From NCBI GenBank assembly GCA_002731985.1, contig PCCT01000035.1, positions 5,356-22,001 on the forward strand: a stretch of 16,646 nucleotides of DNA, in the 5' to 3' direction. Source of the DNA: Nitrospinota bacterium. Lineage in GTDB: Bacteria; Nitrospinota; Nitrospinia; Nitrospinales; VA-1. The position numbers and the translations under genes are program-made. The notes below the pieces were generated by a model, which was not told where the DNA came from, searched no databases, and was given only the letters and a program-made list of their open reading frames with translations. Shown one piece after another: positions 8,130 to 16,646 of the stretch; positions within the stretch are counted from its first letter, which is position 1, and the number at the start of each line of letters is the position of its first letter.

Positions 8130-8187
8130 TGTAGCTGCCCAATTTATTGGGCGCCCTTTAAACCGCCCAATAAATTGGGCAGCTACA
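8130..8187. repeat. 24-bp perfect inverted repeat with nested palindromes (REPIN/MITE-like)
   Basis: The arms 8130-8153 and 8164-8187 are exact reverse complements, separated by a 10-base loop that contains TTTAAA. Each arm itself contains an inner palindrome: GCCCAAT-TT-ATTGGGC on the left and GCCCAAT-AA-ATTGGGC on the right. The element can therefore fold as one long hairpin or two short ones. It lies in the 168-base gap between ubiD and uvrA, 46 bases after the ubiD stop. Two inverted palindromes with a short spacer is the layout of REPINs mobilised by RAYT transposases; no transposase is present here. Confidence 0.85.
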
Positions 8188-8251
8188 CTTCTAAGACAAG
8201 TCTGTTTTGAAATCTCGACTCACGCGAAGCTCTCCTTGGTAAGAGGGGTTC

Positions 8252-11089
8252 ATGAGCTCTGACAACATCGTCGTCAAGGGCGCACGGGAACACAACCTGA
8301 AAAATATCACAGTGACCCTGCCACGCAATAAACTTGTGGTAATCACTGGACTGAGTGGGTCAGGAAAATCCACCCTCGCGTTTGACACCATATACGCAGA
8401 AGGCCAGCGCAGATATGTGGAGTCACTCTCCGCTTACGCCCGCCAATTCCTGCAACTGATGGAAAAGCCGGATGTCGATTCCATCGAAGGCCTTTCACCC
8501 GCCATCTCGATTGAACAAAAGACATCAAGCAGAAACCCGCGATCTACAGTCGGTACAGTAACGGAAATCTACGATTATCTGCGTCTTCTGTACGCAAGAA
8601 TAGGTCGCGTCTATTGTTATGGATGTGATCGGGAAATTTCCTCCCAGACCGTCCAGCAAATTGTCGACCAAGTCAAATCGATTCCTGAAAAAACAAAAAT
8701 AATGATCCTCGCTCCAGTAGTCAGTGGACGCAAAGGAGAATTTAAAAAGGAGCTGGTTTTTTTGCGCAAGAAGGGATTCGTGCGAGTGCGAATCAATGGC
8801 GAAGTCCGTTCCCTGGAAGAAGAAATCATCTTAGATAAAAAACACAAATACACCATTGAAGTGGTTATTGATCGGCTAATTATTAAAGAAAATATGGGCA
8901 AACGATTGACTGACTCTATTGAAACAGGGCTTGTAGAGGGAGTGGGCACTCTTGTGGTTGCCGTTTTAAAAGGTGCTGGCAAGAATGAAGAACTCTTATT
9001 CAGCGAAAAATTTGCCTGTAGCTACTGCAATATAAGTTATCCAGAACTGGAGCCACGTTTGTTTTCGTTCAACAACCCGCACGGTGCGTGCCCCTCCTGC
9101 GATGGATTGGGAACCAAAATGGTTGTTGATCAGGACCTTGTTGTGCCCGATACTTCCTTATCCATCCGCGATGGAGCCATCAAACCCTGGGAAAAACGTA
9201 CCTCTATTAATTTTCACCAGATGCTCGAAAGTATTGCGAAACACTTCAAGTTCAAACTCAATACCCCTTTCAAAAAACTATCCAAGGCAACGCAGAAATT
9301 TCTTCTCTTCGGCGCAGGTGATGAGTCCATCAAATATATTTATGAGCGTAACAACAAGCGGGAACACTACACAGGTACCTATGATGGGGTTATCTGCGAC
9401 CTTGAACGGCGATATCACGAAACAGATTCAGCGGCAGCACGGGAAGACATCGCTAAATTCATGCGTACTCTTCCCTGCTCCTTATGCGATGGTACACGAC
9501 TGACAAAAGCAGGTGTCTCTGTCCGCGTGGGGGATAATAATATTGTCGATTTGACAGGGCGCTCCATCGGTCACCTGCACGATTTTTTTCAAAATCTCAA
9601 CTTATCGAAACAAGAACACAACATAGCCCGCCGCATTGTGAAAGAAATTCATGAACGACTCGGATTCCTCCTCAATGTCGGCCTAGAATATCTGACCTTG
9701 AACCGATCTTCGGCAACCCTTTCCGGGGGTGAAAGCCAACGCATAAGACTGGCAACACAAATAGGGTCCAGCCTTATGGGAGTCTTGTATGTTCTCGATG
9801 AACCGAGTATCGGACTTCACCAACGCGATAATGATCGCCTTCTAAGCACACTTGTTAAACTTCGCGACCTTGGAAATACAGTCATTGTGGTGGAGCATGA
9901 TGAAAAAACCATCCTCTCAGCCGATCATGTCATCGACATTGGCCTGGGTGCCGGTGCCCATGGCGGAGAGATCATCTATTCAGGCGAACCTAAAAAACTT
10001 TTAAAAGATAAAAAGTCTCTCACCGGACAATATCTTTCCGGCAAAAAGAAAATAGCAATTCCGACCAACAGAAAACAAGGCAACGGTTTATTCCTGGAAA
10101 TAAAAGGAGCGGAACAAAATAATCTAAAAAATATAAACGTCCGAATACCCCTCGGATCTCTGATATGCGTTACCGGAGTTTCCGGGTCGGGCAAAAGTAC
10201 ATTGATCATCGATATCTTATACAAAGCTCTGGCCCAACATTTCTGGAAGTCGACAGACAAACCCGGAAAATATAAAACAATTGATGGCGTCCACCTGATT
10301 GATAAAGTAATCGACATCGATCAGTCACCAATTGGCAGAACCCCCCGGTCGAATCCGGCCACCTATACCGGAGTGTTCACCATAATCCGCGACCTGTTCA
10401 GTCAGGTACCCGAATCGAGAATGCGTGGTTATAAACCCGGGCGGTTCAGCTTTAACGTAAAAGGCGGGCGGTGCGAAGCCTGCCAAGGAGACGGGGTTCT
10501 CAAGGTAGAAATGCATTTTCTTCCAGACGTTTTCGTCACTTGCGAAGTTTGCGATGGCAAACGATTCAACCGGGAAACCCTCGAAATTCTGTATAAAGGA
10601 AAAAATATAGCAGACGTATTGGAAATGACCGTTGAGGAAGCGACCATTTTTTTCCAAAATATTCCATCCGCAAAAATAAAACTGCAAACCATCGCCGATG
10701 TGGGACTCGACTATATCCACCTCGGCCAAGCCGCGACCACATTATCCGGTGGAGAGGCACAAAGAGTAAAACTGTCCAAGGAACTCAGCAAACGCAGTAC
10801 GGGCCGAACTCTTTACATTCTAGATGAACCAACCACCGGACTCCATTTCGCCGATATCGAGCATCTATTGAAAGTCATTACCAAGTTAGTAGGCTCGGGA
10901 AACACCGTAATCATTATTGAGCATAATCTAGACGTCATCAAAACCGCCGATCATATAATCGACTTGGGTCCGGAGGGAGGAGACAAGGGAGGGGAAATTC
11001 TCGCCAGCGGATCGCCGGAAGAAGTGGCAAAAACCAAAAAGTCCTACACAGGAAGATACTTAAAAGATCACCTTAACGGGAAACACTGA
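8252..11089 (+). CDS. uvrA: Excinuclease ABC subunit A
   Basis: This 945-residue protein is a full-length UvrA, the damage-sensing ATPase dimer of nucleotide excision repair that loads UvrB. It has two ABC ATPase modules. The first has Walker [10 protein letters not shown] (K39), LSGGESQR and the Walker B/D-loop [14 protein letters not shown]. The second has Walker [10 protein letters not shown] (K648), LSGGEAQR and [11 protein letters not shown]. Zinc sites are intact: C256-x2-C259 with C280-x2-C283, and C741-x2-C744 with C764-x2-C767, plus an extra CxxC pair at C122/C125. The UvrB-interaction region [18 protein letters not shown] is present. The ATG at 8252 is preceded by AGAGGGG with about 4 bases spacing, a good ribosome site. 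No LexA-type CTGT-N8-ACAG box was seen in the 168 bases upstream, so SOS control is not evident. It is convergent with atpC. Confidence 0.98.
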   Translation: MSSDNIVVKGAREHNLKNITVTLPRNKLVVITGLSGSGKSTLAFDTIYAEGQRRYVESLSAYARQFLQLMEKPDVDSIEGLSPAISIEQKTSSRNPRSTVGTVTEIYDYLRLLYARIGRVYCYGCDREISSQTVQQIVDQVKSIPEKTKIMILAPVVSGRKGEFKKELVFLRKKGFVRVRINGEVRSLEEEIILDKKHKYTIEVVIDRLIIKENMGKRLTDSIETGLVEGVGTLVVAVLKGAGKNEELLFSEKFACSYCNISYPELEPRLFSFNNPHGACPSCDGLGTKMVVDQDLVVPDTSLSIRDGAIKPWEKRTSINFHQMLESIAKHFKFKLNTPFKKLSKATQKFLLFGAGDESIKYIYERNNKREHYTGTYDGVICDLERRYHETDSAAAREDIAKFMRTLPCSLCDGTRLTKAGVSVRVGDNNIVDLTGRSIGHLHDFFQNLNLSKQEHNIARRIVKEIHERLGFLLNVGLEYLTLNRSSATLSGGESQRIRLATQIGSSLMGVLYVLDEPSIGLHQRDNDRLLSTLVKLRDLGNTVIVVEHDEKTILSADHVIDIGLGAGAHGGEIIYSGEPKKLLKDKKSLTGQYLSGKKKIAIPTNRKQGNGLFLEIKGAEQNNLKNINVRIPLGSLICVTGVSGSGKSTLIIDILYKALAQHFWKSTDKPGKYKTIDGVHLIDKVIDIDQSPIGRTPRSNPATYTGVFTIIRDLFSQVPESRMRGYKPGRFSFNVKGGRCEACQGDGVLKVEMHFLPDVFVTCEVCDGKRFNRETLEILYKGKNIADVLEMTVEEATIFFQNIPSAKIKLQTIADVGLDYIHLGQAATTLSGGEAQRVKLSKELSKRSTGRTLYILDEPTTGLHFADIEHLLKVITKLVGSGNTVIIIEHNLDVIKTADHIIDLGPEGGDKGGEILASGSPEEVAKTKKSYTGRYLKDHLNGKH

Positions 11090-11100
11090 TATAAAAAGCT

Positions 11101-11114
11101 GAGAATTAATTCTC
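11101..11114. repeat. 14-bp perfect palindrome between convergent genes
   Basis: GAGAATTAATTCTC is a perfect palindrome 11 bases after the uvrA stop and is followed by TTATTT. It has no loop, so it would fold only with an opened centre. It may act with the next hairpin as the end signal of uvrA transcription, or be a protein site. It is weak as a terminator because it has no GC-rich stem. Confidence 0.35.
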
Positions 11115-11118
11115 TTAT

Positions 11119-11155
11119 TTGTTCCCACAGCGGAGTCCCAAAGGACAGGGAACAA
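11119..11155. terminator. Hairpin between convergent uvrA and atpC, possible bidirectional terminator or dispersed repeat
   Basis: TTGTTCCC (11119-11126) pairs perfectly with GGGAACAA (11148-11155). Inside, GTCC (11135-11138) pairs with GGAC (11143-11146) around CAAA. It sits in the 82-base gap between the two convergent stops, the expected place for terminators. Read on the minus strand, the stem is followed by ATAAGAGAATT, so there is no real U-tract. GTTCCC...GGGAAC hairpins are also a common dispersed repeat type, so the role is uncertain. Confidence 0.45.
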
Positions 11156-11171
11156 GATTCAGGTACTGGAT

Positions 11172-11594
11172 TTAGTTGTCTTCAGTATTTTCGAGGCGGG
11201 CTACGGCGCGGAAGAGTTTGTGCTGGGCTTTTTCAAAGTCATCATCGGAGAGATCGGTATCTGCCAGCACTTCCTCAGCTTTAGCCAAAGCAGTTTTAGC
11301 GCGTTCTTTATCGATCTGGTCAAGAAACTCCGCTGCTTCGGCCAGCACGATCACTCGATTATCAGTCACTTCCAGATAGCCACCACTCACCACCATGTGA
11401 ATAGTTTCCCTACCCTTTTCGCCATCTGACTCATAAGACAACTGACCGGGACGCATTGTGGTCAGGATGGAAGCGTGGTCATACAGAATCCCCAAGTCAC
11501 CTTCTATACCGGGAACGTTGACCTGATCGACATCTTCATTCACCACCAGTCTTTCCGGCGTGACGATACTCAATTGCATTTTATTTTCAGCCAT
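11172..11594 (-). CDS. atpC: F1Fo ATP synthase epsilon subunit
   Basis: This 140-residue protein is the epsilon subunit of the F1 central stalk, which couples rotation to Fo and can inhibit ATP hydrolysis. The N-terminal beta-sandwich is recognised by LSIVTPERLVV and GDLGILYDHASILT. The C-terminal part from about residue 90 (DQIDKERAKTALAKAEEVL...FEKAQHKLFRAVARLEN) forms the two-helix hairpin, so the regulatory arm is present. It starts a single base after the atpD stop (TAA-T-ATG), so it is very likely translated by coupling with atpD. A second Met at residue 6 could serve as start, but the first ATG gives the usual family length. It is the last gene of the operon, with convergent uvrA beyond it. 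Confidence 0.97.
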   Translation of the reverse strand: MAENKMQLSIVTPERLVVNEDVDQVNVPGIEGDLGILYDHASILTTMRPGQLSYESDGEKGRETIHMVVSGGYLEVTDNRVIVLAEAAEFLDQIDKERAKTALAKAEEVLADTDLSDDDFEKAQHKLFRAVARLENTEDN

Positions 11595-11595
11595 A

Positions 11596-13023
<1,428 letters not shown>

Positions 13024-13034
13024 TCATTTTACGA

Positions 13035-13904
13035 TCAGGCTTTGAGTGCTTCAGCCCCGTTTACGATTTCGATCAATTCTTTTGTGATATAAGCCTGACG
13101 CGCTTTATTGTAAGTCAGGCTCAAGCTACCGATCATATCACCGGCGTTACGACTGGCGCTATCCATCGCCGTCATCCTCGCCCCATGTTCACTGGCACTG
13201 GACTCAAGAAACGCACGATACACCTCAACGGTCATATACCTTTCAAGCAAAGTACCCAGAATAGTTTCTTCATCCGGCTCGTAGATATAGTCAACAGCCA
13301 CCTTCGCCCCTTTTCCCGCATCCATATTTTCAGGAACGATGGGAAGAAGTTGCTCCAGAATAACCTCCTGCTGCATAACGGACTTAAATTCGTTATAGAG
13401 TACATAAACACGGTCAACCGCTTTTTCAGTATAAAGAGAAGCGAGCGTTGAACCAATTTCAGAAGCCTTGAGATAATTGAAATCCCGTGTCCAGCCTGAA
13501 TGGTCGTGTAGTATTTTATTGTCCCTACTCTTGAAAATAGTGTGGCCCTTTTTACCGGCGGTGATCAACTGTATTTCTTTATCGCTATTTTCTTCAATAA
13601 CCCGATTGGTTTTACGAATGATGTTACCGTTGAAACCACCACACAAACCACGATCCGCAGTAATAACCACCACAAGCCAGCGGTTCCCTTCTCTGTCATC
13701 AAGCAGAGGATGCAGGTCCTTATTGCACCGAGCTGAAAGGTGATTCAGCACATCCATCAGCTTAAGAGCGTAGGGTCTGGCCGACATGATTGCCTCCTGC
13801 GCCTTGCGCAGTTTGGAGGCAGACACGAGCTTCATCGCCTTGGTGATCTGCTGAGTGTTCTTTACACTCTTGATCCTTCGCTTGATTTCTTTAAGATTTG
13901 CCAT
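13035..13904 (-). CDS. atpG: F1Fo ATP synthase gamma subunit
   Basis: This 289-residue protein is the rotor shaft of F1. Both ends that form the coiled coil inside the alpha3beta3 ring are typical: N-terminal MANLKEIKRRIKSVKNTQQITKAMKLVS and C-terminal RMTAMDSASRNAGDMIGSLSLTYNKARQAYITKELIEI. The middle Rossmann-like part includes ITADRGLCGGFN. Its length is normal for bacteria, and there is no plant- or cyanobacteria-type insertion. It lies between atpA (18-base gap) and atpD. No clear Shine-Dalgarno precedes the ATG, so translation may be coupled to atpA. Confidence 0.97.
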   Translation of the reverse strand: MANLKEIKRRIKSVKNTQQITKAMKLVSASKLRKAQEAIMSARPYALKLMDVLNHLSARCNKDLHPLLDDREGNRWLVVVITADRGLCGGFNGNIIRKTNRVIEENSDKEIQLITAGKKGHTIFKSRDNKILHDHSGWTRDFNYLKASEIGSTLASLYTEKAVDRVYVLYNEFKSVMQQEVILEQLLPIVPENMDAGKGAKVAVDYIYEPDEETILGTLLERYMTVEVYRAFLESSASEHGARMTAMDSASRNAGDMIGSLSLTYNKARQAYITKELIEIVNGAEALKA

Positions 13905-13922
13905 GTTTTATTAAAAGTCCGA

Positions 13923-15431
13923 TTAAGCCTGAAACAATCCCTTATATTCCGCAATAACGGCTTTCAGTTTTTCTTCCGTCGCATCGTCCAGTTTCTTTTC
14001 CTTATCGATAGTATCAATAATGTCCTTGTGTTTCTCCTCGACAAAGTTTAGCAAACCGTCCTGGAACTTTTTAACATCCGGTACGGCGATGTCATCCAGC
14101 AATCCGCGAACACCCGCAAAAAGCGAGACAACCTGCTGAGCCACCGAGAAGGGTCTGTACTGATCCTGCTTCAGGATTTCAACGAGACGCTCACCACGGA
14201 ACAACTGTGCCTGTGTCGCCGCATCGAGGTCACTGCCAAACTGCGCGAAAGCCGCCATCTCTCGATATTGCGCGAGGTCAAGTCGAAGCTGACCGGCAAC
14301 CTGTTTCATTGCTTTTATCTGCGCCGCTCCACCAACACGGGAAACTGAGAGCCCAACATTGATCGCGGGTCGAATGCCCGAGAAAAACAAATCTGTCTCA
14401 AGAAAGATCTGTCCATCGGTAATGGAAATAACATTAGTAGGAATATAAGCCGACACATCACCCGCCTGCGTTTCAATGATAGGCAGAGCCGTCATGGAAC
14501 CCGCTCCCAGTTCATCGCTGACTTTTGCTGACCGCTCCAGCAGTCTGGAATGCAAAAAGAAAACGTCGCCGGGATAAGCCTCACGCCCAGGAGGTCTCCT
14601 GAGAAGCAGGGACAACTGACGATAAGCGGCGGCCTGTTTAGAAAGGTCATCGTATACGATCAAAGCGTGTTGTCCATTGTCGCGAAAATATTCGCCCATG
14701 GCGCATCCTGCATAAGGAGCAATAAACTGCATCGGTGCCGGTTCACTGGCTGACGCGGAAACAACGATGGTGTATTTCATCGCACCGTGTTCTTCAAGGG
14801 TCTTTACGACGCGGGCAACGGTGGATCGTTTCTGTCCAACAGCCACGTAGATACAAAAAACGTTCTGTCCCTTCTGATTGATGATCGCATCTATAGCAAC
14901 AGCGGTTTTTCCTGTCTGACGATCACCGATGATCAATTCACGCTGGCCACGCCCGATGGGAATCATGCCGTCAATCGCTTTGATACCTGTCTGCAAAGGT
15001 TCGTGAACCGACTTTCGGTCAATTACGCCGGGAGCGACCCGTTCGATAGGCCCAAACTTTTCTGTCTTGATGGGACCTTTACCATCGATCGGCTCACCCA
15101 AAGCATTGACTACACGACCAACCATTTCGGGGCCGATGGGTACCTCCATGATACGTCCGGTTCGTTTGACTTCATCGCCTTCTTTGATATCGTTATCGAA
15201 GCCAAGAAGAACAGCACCTACATTGTCTTCTTCAAGGTTCAATACCATGCCCACCAGGTTTCCGGGAAAAGAGAGCAGCTCGCCAGCCATGGCATTTTCA
15301 AGGCCATGAATACGGGCAATACCATCCCCAACGGAAATTACCCGACCCGTTTCTTTAAGCTCAATACCTTCATCGAATCCCTGGATCTGTTTCTGAATAA
15401 GGGAGCTAATTTCATCCGCACGCAAACTCAC
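13923..15431 (-). CDS. atpA: F1Fo ATP synthase alpha subunit
   Basis: This 502-residue non-catalytic nucleotide-binding subunit has the P-loop GDRQTGKTA (K175, the same number as in E. coli) and the arginine finger R365 in [10 protein letters not shown], which reaches into the beta active site. The N terminus [19 protein letters not shown], which contacts delta, is intact. The start codon is GTG at 15431, immediately after the atpH stop (TAAGTG), with a strong AGGAGGT located inside the last codons of atpH and 8 bases from the GTG. This geometry decides the start and suggests coupled translation of delta and alpha. Confidence 0.98.
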   Translation of the reverse strand: MSLRADEISSLIQKQIQGFDEGIELKETGRVISVGDGIARIHGLENAMAGELLSFPGNLVGMVLNLEEDNVGAVLLGFDNDIKEGDEVKRTGRIMEVPIGPEMVGRVVNALGEPIDGKGPIKTEKFGPIERVAPGVIDRKSVHEPLQTGIKAIDGMIPIGRGQRELIIGDRQTGKTAVAIDAIINQKGQNVFCIYVAVGQKRSTVARVVKTLEEHGAMKYTIVVSASASEPAPMQFIAPYAGCAMGEYFRDNGQHALIVYDDLSKQAAAYRQLSLLLRRPPGREAYPGDVFFLHSRLLERSAKVSDELGAGSMTALPIIETQAGDVSAYIPTNVISITDGQIFLETDLFFSGIRPAINVGLSVSRVGGAAQIKAMKQVAGQLRLDLAQYREMAAFAQFGSDLDAATQAQLFRGERLVEILKQDQYRPFSVAQQVVSLFAGVRGLLDDIAVPDVKKFQDGLLNFVEEKHKDIIDTIDKEKKLDDATEEKLKAVIAEYKGLFQA

Positions 15432-15983
15432 TTATACCACCTCCTCTTTTTCTATCGTTCGTTTCAATATAGCTAACCTGTTTTTTATAGTAGCATCAGC
15501 CACCTGATCGCCCACTCGAAGTTGGATACCGCCGATCAAGGAGTTATCCTCACTGGCATCGATTAAAATTGTTTTCCCCAGAATACGATGAAGGCCGGTT
15601 TTTAGCTGGTCTAAATTCTCGTTGGTCAATGGAAAAGCCGATGTAACATGGACTCTAACCTGCCCTAACCTCTCGTCCACAACCGCTTCAAAATAGCTGG
15701 CAATGTTATTTAAAAATAAAATTTTCTTTCTCTGTGTCAGCAGGGTCAGCAGATTGCGAACAACACCCTCAGTTTGCAGTCGGTCACATAACTCGCCCAC
15801 CAACGCACTCTTCTTATCCGCAGAAATACCCGGATGCGAGAAAAAGTGTTCCAGTTGCCTGTCTGCCTCAAAAGCATCGCCAAAAGCCTTCAAGTTCTCA
15901 AGCGCACGGCTGAGCATTCCTTCATCTGAGATACTGCCAGAGAGCGCTTCCGCATATCGCTTGCTGATAACATTTTCGATCAT
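15432..15983 (-). CDS. atpH: F1Fo ATP synthase delta subunit (OSCP)
   Basis: This 183-residue delta/OSCP protein joins the b-subunit stalk to the top of F1. Family hallmarks are the N-terminal ISKRYAEAL and the C-terminal DNSLIGGIQLRVGDQVADATIKNRL, which match the consensus G-G-x2-x(I/V)-G-D-x3-D-x-S/T-(I/V) block. The start ATG at 15983 has an in-frame stop two codons upstream, so no longer form is possible. The ribosome site is probably GGTGGG, 8 bases upstream and inside a hairpin-rich 123-base gap after atpF. Its 3' end carries the ribosome site for atpA. Confidence 0.96.
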   Translation of the reverse strand: MIENVISKRYAEALSGSISDEGMLSRALENLKAFGDAFEADRQLEHFFSHPGISADKKSALVGELCDRLQTEGVVRNLLTLLTQRKKILFLNNIASYFEAVVDERLGQVRVHVTSAFPLTNENLDQLKTGLHRILGKTILIDASEDNSLIGGIQLRVGDQVADATIKNRLAILKRTIEKEEVV

Positions 15984-16106
15984 AACTTATTCCCACCAGA
16001 GGGGTTTATTCCCCGTGGATTAACCACGTCGTAAAAAATTCTTGACCACAATATCTCTTCCGCTTGCGGCGGGGTCGCTTGTTCCAATTCACACAAGTGC
16101 CTAGGC
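15984..16106 (-). promoter_or_regulatory. Hairpin-rich leader between atpF and atpH
   Basis: This 123-base gap is long for an atp operon whose other junctions are 0-35 bases. On the coding (minus) strand, CGTGG/CCACG (16014-16028, loop TTAAT) is directly followed by GGGG/CCCC (16001-16014, loop AATAAA), and then by the GGTGGG ribosome site (15992-15997). CCAC at 16015-16018 can alternatively pair with GTGG of the ribosome site (15993-15996), stacking near GGGG/CCCC, so two exclusive folds are possible. A further small stem, CCGC-CGCAA-GCGG, lies upstream. Regulation of delta synthesis is an inference; an RNA processing site is equally possible. Confidence 0.4.
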
Positions 16107-16625
16107 TTATGCCCCTTTACTTTCCATTTCGCGAAGAACCTCATCAATAGACTCTTCGATCAGCCGTTTATGGTCACCTTCGCCTAGGGATTTCTTGATC
16201 ACCTTTTCAGCGGAAGCGACAGTCAGGGCCGCGGCAAAACCTCTAATCTCATTGAACAGTTTGTTCCTGGAAACCTGAATTTCCTGCTCAGCATCATATT
16301 GCAACTGGCGAACTTTATTCTGAGTCTCCTGGAGCGTTTTTTCCTGAATCTTTTTAGATTCATCATTTGCCATCTGCACAATGGTCCCGGCCTTTTCATG
16401 GGCGTTTTTAAGCTCCCGTTCCAAATCCGATTTAATCCTGTCTGCTTCCTGTTTCAGTTTTTCCGCTTCACCAATGTCAGAACGAATTTTTTGCTCACGC
16501 TCTTCCAAAGCACTCAAAATCGGGGGAAACGCAAACTTCTTCAACAAGAAGAAGAGAAGCATAAAAGACACTACAGACCAGAACATGAGTGACTGGAATA
16601 CTTCTATTTGCTCAAATTGAGGCAT
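16107..16625 (-). CDS. atpF: F1Fo ATP synthase b subunit
   Basis: This 172-residue protein has one N-terminal membrane helix (about residues 12-33, SLMFWSVVSFMLLFFLLKKF). A long charged heptad-like helix follows (about 40-140, rich in E, K, Q), then a C-terminal segment that binds delta. That is the structure of subunit b, the peripheral stalk anchoring F1 to Fo. The family motif F-x-F-P-P-I-L-x-A-L-E-E-R is clear. Only one b-type gene is seen; if a b' gene exists, it would lie upstream of the window edge. The ATG at 16625 is 21 bases from the right end, and the gene is complete. Its upstream neighbours are expected to be atpE and atpB. Confidence 0.96.
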   Translation of the reverse strand: MPQFEQIEVFQSLMFWSVVSFMLLFFLLKKFAFPPILSALEEREQKIRSDIGEAEKLKQEADRIKSDLERELKNAHEKAGTIVQMANDESKKIQEKTLQETQNKVRQLQYDAEQEIQVSRNKLFNEIRGFAAALTVASAEKVIKKSLGEGDHKRLIEESIDEVLREMESKGA

Positions 16626-16646
16626 AGCTTTACTCTTTAGTCGGTT

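Noticed and set aside
8084..8251. LexA (SOS) box upstream of uvrA
   Set aside because: A CTGT-like piece occurs near 8209, but no matching ACAG half at the right distance was found. Other LexA motif types cannot be excluded.
8065..8262. Small plus-strand open frame bridging ubiD and uvrA
   Set aside because: It is made mostly of the palindromic repeat, overlaps both real genes and shows no ribosome site.

Overview
The window is an ordinary, gene-dense stretch of a bacterial chromosome, probably from a Gram-negative bacterium. By eye the base composition is moderate, with G+C a little under half. The ATP synthase subunits, UvrA and the UbiD-type enzyme resemble those of deltaproteobacteria or Nitrospinota-like bacteria. 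That placement is an impression from sequence style and is not a measured result. All the large genes look intact: no phage, transposase, CRISPR array, RNA gene or clear pseudogene was found.

Layout. (1) Positions 18-4322, minus strand, hold a three-gene unit transcribed toward position 1. It contains a ZIP-family divalent-metal transporter followed by the two halves of a heterodimeric ABC exporter. The two exporter genes overlap by four bases (ATGA). One half has Asp in place of the catalytic Glu after Walker B, and the other has an altered signature motif (LSLGQ), so the pair should have one normal and one degenerate ATP site. (2) A 303-base divergent intergenic region follows. (3) Positions 4626-11089, plus strand, hold three housekeeping genes separated by spacers: a bifunctional GDP-mannose pyrophosphorylase/phosphomannose isomerase, a long UbiD-family prenylated-FMN decarboxylase, and the excinuclease subunit UvrA. 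(4) Positions 11172 to the right edge, minus strand, hold most of the F1Fo ATP synthase operon. It is read from the right edge as atpF-atpH-atpA-atpG-atpD-atpC, and the upstream Fo genes (atpB, atpE) would lie outside the window.

The most notable non-coding features lie at the gene boundaries. There is a 25-base perfect inverted repeat built from CGCAAAG units after manC. There is a 24-base perfect inverted repeat with palindromes nested in each arm (GCCCAAT/ATTGGGC) between ubiD and uvrA. A GTTCCC/GGGAAC hairpin lies between the convergent uvrA and atpC genes. All three look like dispersed palindromic elements (REPIN or MITE-like). The unusually long gap between atpF and atpH also contains a set of competing hairpins next to the atpH ribosome binding site.

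Functionally the genes cover ATP synthesis, DNA repair, activated-mannose supply for surface polysaccharide, quinone-type decarboxylation, metal uptake and lipid or drug export. I see no new multi-gene system. The points most worth checking are the palindromes and the atpF-atpH leader.
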